Assembly: GCA_001920415.1 (NCBI GenBank)
Contig: MNJR01000101.1
Span: 20,737 to 84,736 of the forward strand
Origin: Acidobacteria bacterium 13_1_20CM_3_53_8
Lineage (GTDB): Bacteria > Acidobacteriota > Blastocatellia > Pyrinomonadales > Pyrinomonadaceae
Length of the DNA stretch: 64,000 nt
Reading direction: 5' to 3'
Of the stretch, positions 25,572 through 35,495 are shown one piece after another (the stretch's first letter is position 1; every line of letters starts with the position of its first letter). Position numbers and translations under genes: made by a program. The notes under the pieces are model-generated. The model did not search any database. It was not told where the DNA came from and saw only the letters and a list, made by a program, of their open reading frames with translations.

Positions 25572-27857
25572 TTATTGTCCTTCGCCGTGCGCGCTCGTGT
25601 TCAGATCGTGCACGTGGAAGAATACGCTTTCGTTGCTCATCTCCGGGTGACGACGAAGAAACTCATTCGCCAGCGGCAACTCCGACGGGTCTTCCTTCTG
25701 ATCCGCGAAGATGCGCGCTTCGCGCCGCGCCTCGTCGTTCATACCAAGTTTTTTGTAGATGAGCATAAGGTTGTAGTGTGCGCCTGTGTCCTCCGGGTCA
25801 ATTGCCAAGATAGCTTCGTAAGCATTGCGCGCCTCCGTGTAATCGCGCCTTATCTTGCAAAGCTCTCCCAATTGCTGAAGCGATACGCGGTCGCGCGGGA
25901 AAGCCCCTAAAATTTTTCTGATGTTCGCTTCGGCTTCGTCCAACTGGCCGCGCTTTATCATCACGCGCGCCTGCTGGAATAGCGCACGCGGGTTTGCGGG
26001 GTTCGCCTGCACGACTGCATCAAGAATCTGCTCGGCATCGTCGTAATGATCAAGTTCGATTAACGCCATAGCGCGATTGACCAGAGCCATCGGACGATAA
26101 TGTTCGTCCAACTCAGCCGCGTGGCCGAAAGCTTCAGCCGCGAGCGGATACTGCTTATTATCGAAGAGCGCTATGCCGTAGTTATTCCAGCGCCGCCAGT
26201 CTGGAAAGACGCCCCTCGTATTAGGTGGCGCTGCTGCTTGCGGAAGGTTCTCGCCAACGGAAAGCGCGTACTCGGTCGAAGCCATGTTAACAATCGGATA
26301 CTCAATCGAATGACCCAGAGCGTAATCGCTGAAGACGCGCGTGAACCGTCGGTAGCGCAGGCGCGTAGTCATGTGCAGAGCGCCCGATTGCATGTTAGCG
26401 GGAATCTTGAATCGGTAGCGCGCAACGTCTGAGCGACCTGACTGAATCTGGTTGTTCTGCGCAAAGAGGCGCGAGCGCCAGATGTGATGTAGGTTGTTGA
26501 ATGAACCGTCGGCGCGAACGAGATAAGTTTTGTAGTTATGCGCGGACTCGTCCAGATAGCCGTTGGGCTTGATGAAGCCTGAATTGTACAGCACGCGCCC
26601 CGCGTCGTCCGTCACAGTGAACTCGACGAACGCTTCATAAAAATCTCGCAGCTCAGGCGGGAACGAATGCCCTATGTTCTTGTTGGTGATTACAACGTCT
26701 GCGGTAATCTCGTCACTGGCTTTTATCTGAAAGCTGCTGCGGTTTAGGGGCGCTATGAAATCTTCGTCGCCAGCATTGCCAGACTTTCGACGGATTGCAA
26801 AGATGTCAACGCCTAGCGCGTCCGCTTCCAAAAACTTTGTGACGGCTTCCAGTTGCTGCGGCCACTTGTAGAAATAAGGTATAGCAGTATTGGCCGCAGC
26901 CCATCTGTGCGTCTTCAATGTCCCGTTCTTCGCCGCCACATCGAATAGCGGCGCAGGCTCCGCTTTCATGTGGCACGTCTGGCACGTCTCCAGATTTCTT
27001 TCGTAATAGGGATGCGGCGACTGTTTCGAGAACGAAGACATCTGCCACTCGTCACTGACAGCGAACGCGCGCAGAAACTTGTAATCGTTCAATTCGCGCG
27101 GCACCTGCGACTTGTGGCATGCGCCGCAGAATTCCGAAGTGTGCAGCAGTGGGCGCATCATAGCGCGGCGATGCGAAGGCACGTCGTTCAGAATCTCTTG
27201 ATCCGTCACGTTCAGAAGCCGCGTGCCGTCTTCACGCACGAGCAGCGCGGGTTGTCCCATAACGTAGCCGCCTATGCCGCGCCCGTTCACAGATTGAATC
27301 GAGTGGCAGGCGATGCACGACACGCCGTCTTCATCAAATGGTCGCTTGATGTGAGTGCTCTTTGTGAGCGCGCCCGAAAAGAGCGCCGCAGGGTTGTGGC
27401 ATGATTCGCAGTGGCGCGTGAACTCTATGCCACGTTGCGAAATCAGGTCGCGCACGTTCTTTTGATAAAAAGGTTCGCGGAATGCGTTGCCGTGCGCAGA
27501 TTGACGCCATTGCGCGTGAGCGTCCGTGTGACATTGCGCGCAGCGCGAAGACGAAATGAATTGATCGCCGGGAATGAAACCGCCCGTCGCGGTCGTCGCG
27601 TTCGATGGCGCGAAAGGATTCTGGCCGAAACGAAAGTCGTAGTTTCTCGAAATCTCTTCGTTATATTTTTTGACGGCGTCTTCCGTCGAACTATTATTCG
27701 AGTTCTTATTAGAGCTGCTGTCAACAGTAGCCCTCGCGCCTCGCACGAAGCAGACTAGGGCGATAATGAAGACTAGAAGAGTCAGCAGCTTGATAGCATC
27801 TTGCTTGCTAGGTCGTGCTTGCTCTTCGTTCTTAGATTCGGAGGAATCTTTCCGCAT
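25572..27857 (-). CDS. Pentahaem cytochrome c fused to TPR repeats
   Basis: This 761-residue protein has one N-terminal membrane segment (LLTLLVFIIALVCFVRGARA) and then five CxxCH haem motifs: CAQCH, CESCH, CIACH, CGACH and CQTCH. Their spacing recalls the cytochrome c554/c-prime family (PF13435). A beta-rich middle follows (KASDEITADVVITNKNIGHSFP), and TPR repeats fill about the last 230 residues (YGIALFDNKQYPLAAEAFGHAAEL onward). The haem part should move electrons in the periplasm and the TPR part should bind a partner protein. ATG 27857 is chosen over a GTG four codons earlier. It lies between a small cytochrome and two more TPR proteins on the same strand. The electron donor and acceptor cannot be told from sequence. 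Confidence 0.88.
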   Translation of the reverse strand: MRKDSSESKNEEQARPSKQDAIKLLTLLVFIIALVCFVRGARATVDSSSNKNSNNSSTEDAVKKYNEEISRNYDFRFGQNPFAPSNATTATGGFIPGDQFISSSRCAQCHTDAHAQWRQSAHGNAFREPFYQKNVRDLISQRGIEFTRHCESCHNPAALFSGALTKSTHIKRPFDEDGVSCIACHSIQSVNGRGIGGYVMGQPALLVREDGTRLLNVTDQEILNDVPSHRRAMMRPLLHTSEFCGACHKSQVPRELNDYKFLRAFAVSDEWQMSSFSKQSPHPYYERNLETCQTCHMKAEPAPLFDVAAKNGTLKTHRWAAANTAIPYFYKWPQQLEAVTKFLEADALGVDIFAIRRKSGNAGDEDFIAPLNRSSFQIKASDEITADVVITNKNIGHSFPPELRDFYEAFVEFTVTDDAGRVLYNSGFIKPNGYLDESAHNYKTYLVRADGSFNNLHHIWRSRLFAQNNQIQSGRSDVARYRFKIPANMQSGALHMTTRLRYRRFTRVFSDYALGHSIEYPIVNMASTEYALSVGENLPQAAAPPNTRGVFPDWRRWNNYGIALFDNKQYPLAAEAFGHAAELDEHYRPMALVNRAMALIELDHYDDAEQILDAVVQANPANPRALFQQARVMIKRGQLDEAEANIRKILGAFPRDRVSLQQLGELCKIRRDYTEARNAYEAILAIDPEDTGAHYNLMLIYKKLGMNDEARREARIFADQKEDPSELPLANEFLRRHPEMSNESVFFHVHDLNTSAHGEGQ

Positions 27858-27880
27858 AACGCTTTTCACTTTCAGAATTA

Positions 27881-28011
27881 AGGCAAAAGTAAAAAGGTAA
27901 AAGTGAGGCGAAAACCATCTTTAATTAAATTGCCTTCGTCCTTATCCCTTTTGACTTTTAACTTTTACCTTTTTACTTCTTCACCCACCCGCTACCGCAG
28001 GTGGTACTGAC
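27881..28011. repeat. Heptamer inverted-repeat element with a single REP-like end
   Basis: Arms of AAAAGTA/AAAAGGT words (27881-27904) and complementary CTTTTGA/CTTTTAC words (27949-27978) are followed by one 29-base REP-like unit (27983-28011), which has two substitutions relative to the common form. No matching REP unit is seen on the left. Confidence 0.85.
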
Positions 28012-28019
28012 CTTCTTTA

Positions 28020-29738
28020 CTATTGAGGCGATAGCCCAAGCATCTGCTGTGTGCGCAGATGCTCTTCAAGAATGCGCTCCTGCTTGACCTGTCGTTCCAA
28101 TTCTTCCAAACGCTTGAACTCTGCAAGCTCAACTTGCGCTCGTTCGGTCTGGTGCAGGCGCGAGTATGCCAGAAAGAGTTGGTAGTGCGCCTGCGTGTGC
28201 GTAGGGTTTCGCTCGATTACGCGCTGAAGTCGCCGGGCAGCTTCCTCGTAATCGCGCTTCTTCAAAGCTAGCCGCGCATAATCGTAAAGAACCGGAACGT
28301 TTTCGGGCTGTAATTCTAACGCGCGACGAAGCGGCGCTTCCGCCTCCTCGAACCTGCCCTGCTCTATACGCACGTAGCCCAGGCTTGCGAGCGCGTCAAC
28401 GTGCTCTGGATGTTTAGCCAGAAATTTTTCCAGAAACTCTCTAGCGCGGTCGAAGTTGCCTGCTGCGCGCTGCGCATAGCCCTGCATGTATTCGATGTTC
28501 TCAATGTTCGGGTCAATCGAGGCAGCGAGGTCAAAGTCGGCAGCCGAAGCCGCCCACTCGCCTTTGCGATAATTGGCGTTTGCGCGAGCGAGCACGTAGA
28601 TGGTCTGGCGCGCGTCAAGCTGCATGGCCGCAGTGTATTCAGAGATCGCTCCGTCCCAGTAGCCTACGTTGAAATACTCGCGCCCCAGCAAGTAATGAAG
28701 ATTAGGGTTGCGCTGGTCGCGTTCGATTCCGTGCTTGAATTCTATGATGGCGTTGGCGTGGTCGCCGCGTTGGCTCGCTATCAGGCCAAGGCGTACGTGT
28801 GTCTCGGCTGGCGCGGGGTTGATGTCTGCGGCTTCTGAAAGATAGTGCGCGGCTTCGTCGTTGCGATCCAGGTTGTAGAGCGTGACGCCCAGATTGTAGA
28901 GCACCTCGAAGGTGTGCGGCATCATCTCGTTCACGCGTGTGAAGATTTTCGAGGCGCGTTCGTATTGCTCGTTCTGAGCGAGCGCTGTGGCTAACGTAAA
29001 TAGAGCGCGTGCGTCTCGCGCGTAGTTGCGCTCGATCATGTCTGCGGCGGCGTTTGCTTCCACCGCGCGGTTTGCTCTGTAAGCGACGTTCAGAAACGCC
29101 AGTGCGAGTTGCGGGTCGTCGGGCGCTGCGGCGCGAGCGCGAGCGAAATGCTCTGCTGCTTTGGCGAAATCGCCAGCGTCGCCGTAGAGAGCGCCGAGAT
29201 TGTAATGGGCTTGCAGGTGATTCGGCTCAATACGAAGAACACGCTCGAACTCTTCAATCGCCTGCGCGGTCTTCCCCTGCTCGGCTAGCATTCGCCCGAT
29301 GTTGTTGTGCGCGCTGACAAAGTTTGGATCAAGACGTATGGCCGTTGTGAATTCCTGGAAAGCTTGATCCGCATGCCCAGCTTTTTCGAGTATGACGCCG
29401 AGTATGTTGTGCGGGACTGCCGAGCGCGGAGACTCAGCGATTGCAGCACGCGCGCTACGCTCTGCTCCGGCCAAGTCATCGCGTTGAAGCGCAGCAACCG
29501 CAGCATCAAGAGATGCCCGCGCGCCAGCCGTCAAATCGTTTGCAGCCGGGTGCGCAGCGCCGCTCTGAGGCGTTGCGGTCGTTCGTCTTCGCTGCGCAGG
29601 CCGCTGCGCGAAAGTTGATGAATCAACGAACACGCTTGAACAAACGGTGAGCACAAGAACACTGCACAAATGAGAGACGAATAGAAGAGTCTCCGCTTCC
29701 TTAAAGTAGAATCGAATTTGCGCCATGCTCGGTCTCAT
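28020..29738 (-). CDS. Exported TPR-repeat protein, paralogue of 9465-10916
   Basis: This 572-residue protein has an N-terminal hydrophobic signal (LLFVSHLCSVLVLTVCSSVFV) and about twelve TPR repeats from residue 90 to the end. Examples are VPHNILGVILEKAGHADQAFQEFTTAI and AHNNIGRMLAEQGKTAQAIEEFERVL. It shares the closing HYQLFLAYSRLHQTERAQVELAEFKRLEE block with the TPR protein at 9465-10916. The longest frame begins at 29849 but overlaps the upstream TPR gene by 92 bases, so ATG 29738 (or 29726) is more likely. It lies 19 bases after that gene, so co-transcription is expected. The role is probably protein scaffolding in the periplasm; no catalytic motif is seen. Confidence 0.85.
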   Translation of the reverse strand: MRPSMAQIRFYFKEAETLLFVSHLCSVLVLTVCSSVFVDSSTFAQRPAQRRRTTATPQSGAAHPAANDLTAGARASLDAAVAALQRDDLAGAERSARAAIAESPRSAVPHNILGVILEKAGHADQAFQEFTTAIRLDPNFVSAHNNIGRMLAEQGKTAQAIEEFERVLRIEPNHLQAHYNLGALYGDAGDFAKAAEHFARARAAAPDDPQLALAFLNVAYRANRAVEANAAADMIERNYARDARALFTLATALAQNEQYERASKIFTRVNEMMPHTFEVLYNLGVTLYNLDRNDEAAHYLSEAADINPAPAETHVRLGLIASQRGDHANAIIEFKHGIERDQRNPNLHYLLGREYFNVGYWDGAISEYTAAMQLDARQTIYVLARANANYRKGEWAASAADFDLAASIDPNIENIEYMQGYAQRAAGNFDRAREFLEKFLAKHPEHVDALASLGYVRIEQGRFEEAEAPLRRALELQPENVPVLYDYARLALKKRDYEEAARRLQRVIERNPTHTQAHYQLFLAYSRLHQTERAQVELAEFKRLEELERQVKQERILEEHLRTQQMLGLSPQ

Positions 29739-29757
29739 AATTTCAGTTCCACTAATT

Positions 29758-31320
29758 CTACTGTCTAGGCGCTGTCCTTGTGCGAAACTCGCGGTTGATG
29801 CGCTCGACTTCTGCAAACTCGCGCGCGGCCTCTTCCGTCCTGCCCGCACGCTTTAGCGCAAGACCTAACTGATAGTGCGCGTCGGCGCGGTCGGGGATAA
29901 GCGTAACGGCCACTTTGAGCGGTTCGATAGCATCCGAAAATCTTTCGGCGAGTATGAGCGCGCGCCCAAGTGCCCAGTGTGCCTCGAAGCTATGAGCGTT
30001 GAGCGAGATGGCGCGCTTTAGGGCAGAGATAGCATCGTCAATCTTGCCCTGCTTCACAAGAAGCGCGCCCAGACCGACCTGCCCCATAGCGGAATTGGGA
30101 TCAATTCGTGTGAGTTCCTGATATTCCGTGAGCGCCGCTTCGGAATCACCGGCGGATTCGAGCGCCGTGCCCAGAAAGAAGCGCGCTTCTGCGTTGCGTT
30201 GGTCAAGCGAGACTGCCGCGCGCAGACTCTTAACGGCATTCGCGTAATCCTGCATTGCATACTGTACACGGCCAAGATAGAAGCGCGCGTCGAAGCTACT
30301 GGCATCGAGCGCGACCGCTTGAGTCAAAGCATCGCTGGCTTCTGCGTCGTGACCGCCGCGCGCCGCAAGTATGATTCCAAGAAGCGCATGAGCGGCAGCA
30401 GCGCCAGCGTCAAGTCTGAGCGCACGACGCGCCTCTCGCTCGGCATCCGCGCTTCGGCCAGTGTTGAAGAGCGAGAGCGCGTTAAAATATGCTATCTCGA
30501 CGGAATCTGATTGCTCGCGCGCAAGGTCTGCGAAAACATCTTCGGCCTCGCCCCACTTCTTCAACTTAATCAGAGCAAGCCCCAAATCCTGCTTCGCACC
30601 ATAGAGCGTAGGGTCTTGACGCAGCGCCTGACGAAAACCCGTTATCGCCGCGTTTAAATCTCCGCGATCCGAAGCGAGCAGCGCGTCAACGTAAACGACT
30701 CGCGGGTCTGTAGGGCGAGAGTCCTGCAAAAGATTTAGTTGCGCTATGGCCTGAGCAGTGTCACCTAGCGTGCGATAGACCGCTAGAAGGTCAAAACGAA
30801 TCTCCGTTTGTCGCGGGTCAATCTCCAGCGCGCGTCTGAGATGCGTTGCGGCCTCTCTAAGATTCTGCTCGCCGCCGCTGAACATCAGAAAGCGCCCCAA
30901 CTGATATTGCGCAGTGAAATTCTTCTCGTCTAGCTTAACTGCCTCGCGCTCTTGTGTAACAGCCTCTGCGCGTCGCCCCAGTTTCCACAGAACGTAACCG
31001 TAGTTGGCCTTAACCGTAGCATTGTTAGGCTCAACCGCAAGCGCGCGCCGCAAATCTTCCAGAGCTTCGGGGTATCGTTGAAGCCCCATGCGCGCGTAGG
31101 CGCGTGTGCGAAGAGCCTCCGTATCATTCGGATTTGCGGCGAGCTTTTTCGTAGCCTCTGTTTCTGCGCGCTCGTCACGCATTCTGGGCGAACTGAAACG
31201 CTCTACGTGCGAGCGTTCGGCCACAGGAGTGGGGTTGGGCGCGGGCGCTGCCTGTCCCAACAGAACTCGCGCCGACGAGAGCAGATAAAAGAGGGCAAGA
31301 ACGGGAAAGCGATACTTCAT
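29758..31320 (-). CDS. Exported TPR-repeat protein
   Basis: This 520-residue protein has a clear signal peptide (MKYRFPVLALFYLLSSARVLLGQ), a short proline-rich linker, and about twelve TPR units covering residues 50-505. Examples are TEALRTRAYARMGLQRYPEALEDLRRAL and EAHWALGRALILAERFSDAIEPLKVAV. It is likely a periplasmic scaffold. It is the first gene of a probable four-gene transcription unit, TPR, TPR, pentahaem-TPR, cytochrome c, all on the minus strand. A heptamer hairpin begins 8 bases upstream of the start codon, which could affect translation or isolate the unit from the receptor gene upstream. Confidence 0.87.
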   Translation of the reverse strand: MKYRFPVLALFYLLSSARVLLGQAAPAPNPTPVAERSHVERFSSPRMRDERAETEATKKLAANPNDTEALRTRAYARMGLQRYPEALEDLRRALAVEPNNATVKANYGYVLWKLGRRAEAVTQEREAVKLDEKNFTAQYQLGRFLMFSGGEQNLREAATHLRRALEIDPRQTEIRFDLLAVYRTLGDTAQAIAQLNLLQDSRPTDPRVVYVDALLASDRGDLNAAITGFRQALRQDPTLYGAKQDLGLALIKLKKWGEAEDVFADLAREQSDSVEIAYFNALSLFNTGRSADAEREARRALRLDAGAAAAHALLGIILAARGGHDAEASDALTQAVALDASSFDARFYLGRVQYAMQDYANAVKSLRAAVSLDQRNAEARFFLGTALESAGDSEAALTEYQELTRIDPNSAMGQVGLGALLVKQGKIDDAISALKRAISLNAHSFEAHWALGRALILAERFSDAIEPLKVAVTLIPDRADAHYQLGLALKRAGRTEEAAREFAEVERINREFRTRTAPRQ

Positions 31321-31327
31321 GATAAGA

Positions 31328-31419
31328 GCAGTTTTCAGTTTTTAGTTTTCAGTTTTCAGTTTTCAGAAAATGGTCTTCAGTTTCTTTCTGAAAACTGAAA
31401 ACCAAAAACTGAAAACTGC
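31328..31419. repeat. Heptamer inverted-repeat element (CAGTTTT words)
   Basis: Five or more CAGTTTT-type heptamers (31328-31364) are complementary to CTGAAAA words at 31387-31419. It ends 8 bases from the TPR start codon at 31320. Confidence 0.9.
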
Positions 31420-31483
31420 CTTTCTTGGTGCGTGGGCGTCCGAGGGGAGACCGTGCGACGCGTTTGGGCGCGAGCATTCTAAC

Positions 31484-31529
31484 AAAAAACGACCGCGCGT
31501 GCTGCCCGTCGGAGACGCCCGGTCGTTTT
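31484..31529 (-). terminator. Candidate terminator after the second TonB receptor
   Basis: AAAACGACCG (31486-31495) pairs with CGGTCGTTTT (31520-31529) across a 24-base loop. Read on the minus strand the stem is followed by TTTTTTG. It lies about 120 bases downstream of the receptor stop. A-T ends on both sides could make it bidirectional. Confidence 0.55.
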
Positions 31530-31594
31530 CGAGAAAGAGAACTCGCCTGGGTGACAATCAACCGCACAGTCGCCCGTAGGCCGTAAATGCCAAG

Positions 31595-31630
31595 CCGCTT
31601 TGTCTCTCATTATCAAGAGAGACAAAGCGG
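31595..31630. other. Perfect 14-bp hairpin just after the second TonB receptor
   Basis: CCGCTTTGTCTCTC (31595-31608) pairs perfectly with GAGAGACAAAGCGG (31617-31630) around the loop ATTATCAA. It lies 17 bases beyond the receptor stop (31647). No T-run follows, so it may protect the mRNA 3' end instead of terminating transcription. Confidence 0.7.
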
Positions 31631-31646
31631 GCTGCAACCTTACCGC

Positions 31647-34600
31647 TTAGAAGAGCAACTTCACGCGGTATTGAATCACACGGGCCGGGAGCGCCGCGTC
31701 GAAGCGACCGAACGAACCCGCATCGTCAATGTTGTTGTTGGGCACAGTGAAGGTCGTCTGGTTGAACAGGTTGAAGAACTCCATGCCGATCTGTAACCTC
31801 AGATTCTCACGGATAGCCGTGTTCTTGAAGACGGACATGTCTGTGCGAACGAAGCCCGGCCCCGTGAAAGTATTTCGCGCTAGAGTGCCAAAGCGTATCT
31901 GCTGACCCGCAGCGTTTACGACACACTCAGGCCCCGGACACGCACCAGCCGGGTCTCTGAATGCCGCCACGTTCATAAAGCGACCTGCCGGGACATTCGA
32001 GAACGGGTCTCCGATTTGTGTAGCGCGACGACCTGCGTTATTGCCGCTCACAACAGTAAACGGAAAGCCGGAGCGCCCGTTGACTATAAAGTTCAACTGC
32101 CAGCCGCTAGCTATCCTGTTCATTGCTCCGTGCGCGTCGCTCAAGTAGCGCTGCCCCCTTCCGAACGGCAAGTCTATTATCACGTCCGCAGACAGAAGAT
32201 GCCTGACATCCAGCGCCGAACGCCCCTCTTCGCAGGTGTCTGGGCAGAGCGGATTCTGCGGGCCGCCTTGCGTGCCGCGCCCTTCGCCTATGCCTTGGAA
32301 GACGCCCGTAGAAGTATCTGTGTTCTTTGAGAATGTGTAAGAGACTTGCCCCTGCACGTTATGAGAAAGCCGCTTCTGCAACTGCATCTGAAGGCCGTTG
32401 TAATCGGCCCGAGCCGCGTTGGTATATAAGCGGGCTGCAAGAGGAATGCCCAACGGGTTGCGCGCTTCTGCTGTGCCCGACCCACCTATGTCACGTGTCA
32501 CCAAGAGGTTACGCGTGCGATTGCCGACGTAGCCTATGTCGAAAGCCCAATCGTGCATGAATTGAACTTGGTACGTGATGTTGAACTCATGGACGTAGGC
32601 GGTGCGTTGCTGTGGGTCTTGACGAAAGACAGTAAGCGGACAATTTTGAGTGGGGTCCGTACAGAAGAATCCGGGCAAACTCAGCGCGGTCGGACTGACG
32701 ACCGGAACGTTCGGCGCGCCCGTTTGCAAGTTGAATACGCTACGCGGTGTCGAAGCGTCGAACGCATTGTTGTAGGTGACACTGTTCGTGAACGGCGGAT
32801 TGTTTACGAGCGGCGGTCGGTCGGTCGCGTCCAGCGTGTAGAGCAGGCCGTAGCCGCCTCGAATCACCATGTTGCGGTCTGCGCCGAACGAATAAGCGAA
32901 CCCTGCGCGTGGGCCGAAGTTGTTTCTATCAGCCTGTATGAGCGTGTCGCTTGAGCTACTAGCAACTATAACTGTGCGCGTCGCCGGGTCGTAGTTGCCC
33001 AAACGACCGTTCGCTTCATGCTGCGGCGGGAAATAATCCCAGCGCAAGCCCAGATTGAGCGTCAGGTTAGGATTGACTTTAAGATCATCCTGCACGAACA
33101 AGCCCAATTCCTGAGAGCGAAGGTTGAACGCGCCGCCCGGTACGCTGCCTCGGAAAAACTGTAACGACGCAACGTTGCGATCCAAAATGTTCGCCATTGC
33201 GTTGCCCGTGCCGCCAAACGCTATGCCGTTTGCATCAACGAAGCAAGCTGCGGGTGTGCCCGATCCAGCAGGGCACGCTGGATTCGGCCCCGTCGAAGGG
33301 CCATTGTCCGCGTAAGCGTAGTTGCCCTTCAATCCGCCCGTGCGCCCGCCGTCAATCGTATGCAGGTAGCGCAGTCTGTCTTCGCCTCCGAACTTGAAAG
33401 TGTTCCTGCCCCTGATGATCGTCATTGTGTCGGCGAAGTATGGATTCCTGCTGTTGACTATAAACGGGCCACCGTCGCCCGCGAACTCTACGAAGCCGTT
33501 GCCGAAGCCACCGACGAGCATAGAGCCTGATCGCTCGAAGCTTCCATCATTGACGTTCGCAACGCCTACGTCCGAAGCGAATGTGGCGCTGATGCCGCAC
33601 GCGCCGCCGACCGCGCAGTTAATGATGCCTATGTCGAGCTTGGTGAACCCGAAGCGCGCTTCGTTCAGCATTGTCGGGCTGAAAGTGTGTGTTTCAGTGA
33701 CGGCTATCTGGCGCGAGTTGCCGATTTCGTTTCCTGCGCCGAACCCTGCCGGAACTTCTGGGAAGAACGAGCCGCGAACGTTGCTCTGATTCTGGTAGCT
33801 GAAGCGACCGGAAAGCGTATCTGCATTGCTTAAGTGATGGTCAATCTTGATGTCGTAGTTGTTGATGACCTCACGAACTTCGCGCGTGGCGAAATAGTTG
33901 TTGTCGTTCTGGCCCGGATTGGTGCGCGGGAAATTCGGCAGCGGGAAGAGGTTGTAGAACTTCTGCGAGACGGGGCTAATCTGTGCCTGCGGGATGATGT
34001 TGCCGGGAAACGCCACGCCCGTAAGCGGATTGATTAGAGGTGCGGTGAACTCCGAAAAGTTTCCGGCTCTCATCAAAGCTGAAGGAACCGTTGAGCGTAT
34101 CGCTGCCGGTAGGTTGTTGCGACCGCCTAAGTAATCGAAGAAGAAGAACAGCTTGTTCTTAATAATAGGCCCGCCGACTGCGCCGCCGAACTCGTGAATC
34201 TGCTGCACGGCCTTCTTAGGAACTTGCGCGCCGGGTGTCAGCCGCGCATTGTTAATGTCGCGCGCCAAAATTGGGTGTGTAGCATTCAGCGCGGAGTTCT
34301 GTCCATAGTAATAGAGCGAGCCGTGAAAGTCGTTCGAGCCGGAACGGAAAGAGGTATTGACGACCGCGCCAGCCGCACGACCGACTTCAGCCGGTGGCAC
34401 GCTCGTCGTAACACGAAACTCAGCTATCGCATCCGGGTTGACATACACGCCGATTTGCCCGAACTGCGGTTCGTTATTATCCACGCCGTCAACCGAGAAG
34501 TTATTGTTGGTCGGGCGCTGGCCGTTGGCCGAGATTACCGAACCGCCGCTACGCGCGAAGCGTGCTGATTCGGTCGAACCGGCAGGATTACCCCCGCCCG

Positions 34601-35189
34601 GCCCTTGACCGCCCGCGTTCGGGTCGCCATTGTTATTTGAGCGCGCGTCCGAAAGAGTGCCTATTGTCACGCGCGAGACGCCGGGCGTGAGCGTGGCTAG
34701 CTGCGTGAAGTTGCGGCCAGAGAGCGGAAGCTCCGTGACCTCGCGCCCCGTTACGACGCTGCCGCGCTCGCTCTCTTCGGTCTGAACGAGCGGCGCGCCA
34801 GCTATGACCGTCACTTGGTTGCCAGTAATCTCGCCCGGCTCAAGCTTAACGTCTAGCGAAGTCTTTGTCCCGGTTTGCACCACTACGCTCTGCTGCAAGC
34901 TGGGCTTGAAACCGGCTGACGTAATCTTGACATTGTAATTGCCGGGTTCGAGTAGCGGCACCTCATATTCACCCTGACCGCCGCTCGTCGCAGTGCGTTC
35001 CGCGTTGGTCTCAGTGTTCGTGACCGTGACGGTCGCGCCAACCACAGCCGCGCCGTTGATGTCTTGAACGTTGCCGCTGATAGAGCCTTTATTGGTTTGC
35101 GCGAATGCCGAAAGCGCTAGAACCGATAGCAGACACACCAAGCAGCAGACCCGTGTGAACAGGTGCGCGAATCTCCTGAATGTAGTCAT
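31647..35189 (-). CDS. Oar-like TonB-dependent outer-membrane receptor
   Basis: This 1180-residue protein has a signal peptide ending LALSAFAQ and a carboxypeptidase-regulatory domain (ISGNVQDINGAAVVGATVTVTNTETNAERT). A plug with SGRNFTQLATLTPGV and ISANGQRPTNNNFSVDGVDNNEP follows, then a beta-barrel ending RVKLLF. It belongs to the same Oar-like family as 5730-9215 but the two are clearly diverged. It should sit in the outer membrane and take up or bind a large ligand, possibly a glycan or peptide. AAGAGG lies 6 bases before the ATG. A ROK-family repressor lies about 600 bases upstream on the same strand, which would fit sugar-responsive control, though no operator was identified. Confidence 0.9.
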   Translation of the reverse strand: MTTFRRFAHLFTRVCCLVCLLSVLALSAFAQTNKGSISGNVQDINGAAVVGATVTVTNTETNAERTATSGGQGEYEVPLLEPGNYNVKITSAGFKPSLQQSVVVQTGTKTSLDVKLEPGEITGNQVTVIAGAPLVQTEESERGSVVTGREVTELPLSGRNFTQLATLTPGVSRVTIGTLSDARSNNNGDPNAGGQGPGGGNPAGSTESARFARSGGSVISANGQRPTNNNFSVDGVDNNEPQFGQIGVYVNPDAIAEFRVTTSVPPAEVGRAAGAVVNTSFRSGSNDFHGSLYYYGQNSALNATHPILARDINNARLTPGAQVPKKAVQQIHEFGGAVGGPIIKNKLFFFFDYLGGRNNLPAAIRSTVPSALMRAGNFSEFTAPLINPLTGVAFPGNIIPQAQISPVSQKFYNLFPLPNFPRTNPGQNDNNYFATREVREVINNYDIKIDHHLSNADTLSGRFSYQNQSNVRGSFFPEVPAGFGAGNEIGNSRQIAVTETHTFSPTMLNEARFGFTKLDIGIINCAVGGACGISATFASDVGVANVNDGSFERSGSMLVGGFGNGFVEFAGDGGPFIVNSRNPYFADTMTIIRGRNTFKFGGEDRLRYLHTIDGGRTGGLKGNYAYADNGPSTGPNPACPAGSGTPAACFVDANGIAFGGTGNAMANILDRNVASLQFFRGSVPGGAFNLRSQELGLFVQDDLKVNPNLTLNLGLRWDYFPPQHEANGRLGNYDPATRTVIVASSSSDTLIQADRNNFGPRAGFAYSFGADRNMVIRGGYGLLYTLDATDRPPLVNNPPFTNSVTYNNAFDASTPRSVFNLQTGAPNVPVVSPTALSLPGFFCTDPTQNCPLTVFRQDPQQRTAYVHEFNITYQVQFMHDWAFDIGYVGNRTRNLLVTRDIGGSGTAEARNPLGIPLAARLYTNAARADYNGLQMQLQKRLSHNVQGQVSYTFSKNTDTSTGVFQGIGEGRGTQGGPQNPLCPDTCEEGRSALDVRHLLSADVIIDLPFGRGQRYLSDAHGAMNRIASGWQLNFIVNGRSGFPFTVVSGNNAGRRATQIGDPFSNVPAGRFMNVAAFRDPAGACPGPECVVNAAGQQIRFGTLARNTFTGPGFVRTDMSVFKNTAIRENLRLQIGMEFFNLFNQTTFTVPNNNIDDAGSFGRFDAALPARVIQYRVKLLF

Positions 35190-35495
35190 AACTGGCCTCT
35201 TAGGGTGAATCGTAACTGTTGGATTGCGCGCCCGCCCTACAGGGAATAGAGCGAGAGCAACTACTTCACACTAAAACCGAAATTCGGCCAAAGGTTAAGA
35301 CAGCTAGCCTTGGCGCTAGATTTTTACGGAAAGAATTTTTAATTGAACTTTCGCAAGAGCCTGATGCGAAAGTTTGTTGCCTGACCGAACGAAGTATATG
35401 CAAATTTTGGATAGTGTCAACAGATTTTCCGCATTCCAAGAAGAAAAATGAGCATTTCAGTGCTGAGCATCACCAAAATTCATAAAGCCAAGCAT

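Noticed and set aside
28020-29849. Longest frame for the TPR gene starting at 29849
   Set aside because: It overlaps the upstream TPR gene by 92 bases and places the hydrophobic signal about 50 residues inside; ATG 29738 or 29726 is more natural.
31595-31630. Hairpin after the second TonB receptor as a classical terminator
   Set aside because: The stem is perfect but no T-run follows in either direction; the better terminator candidate is at 31484-31529, so it is listed only as a hairpin.
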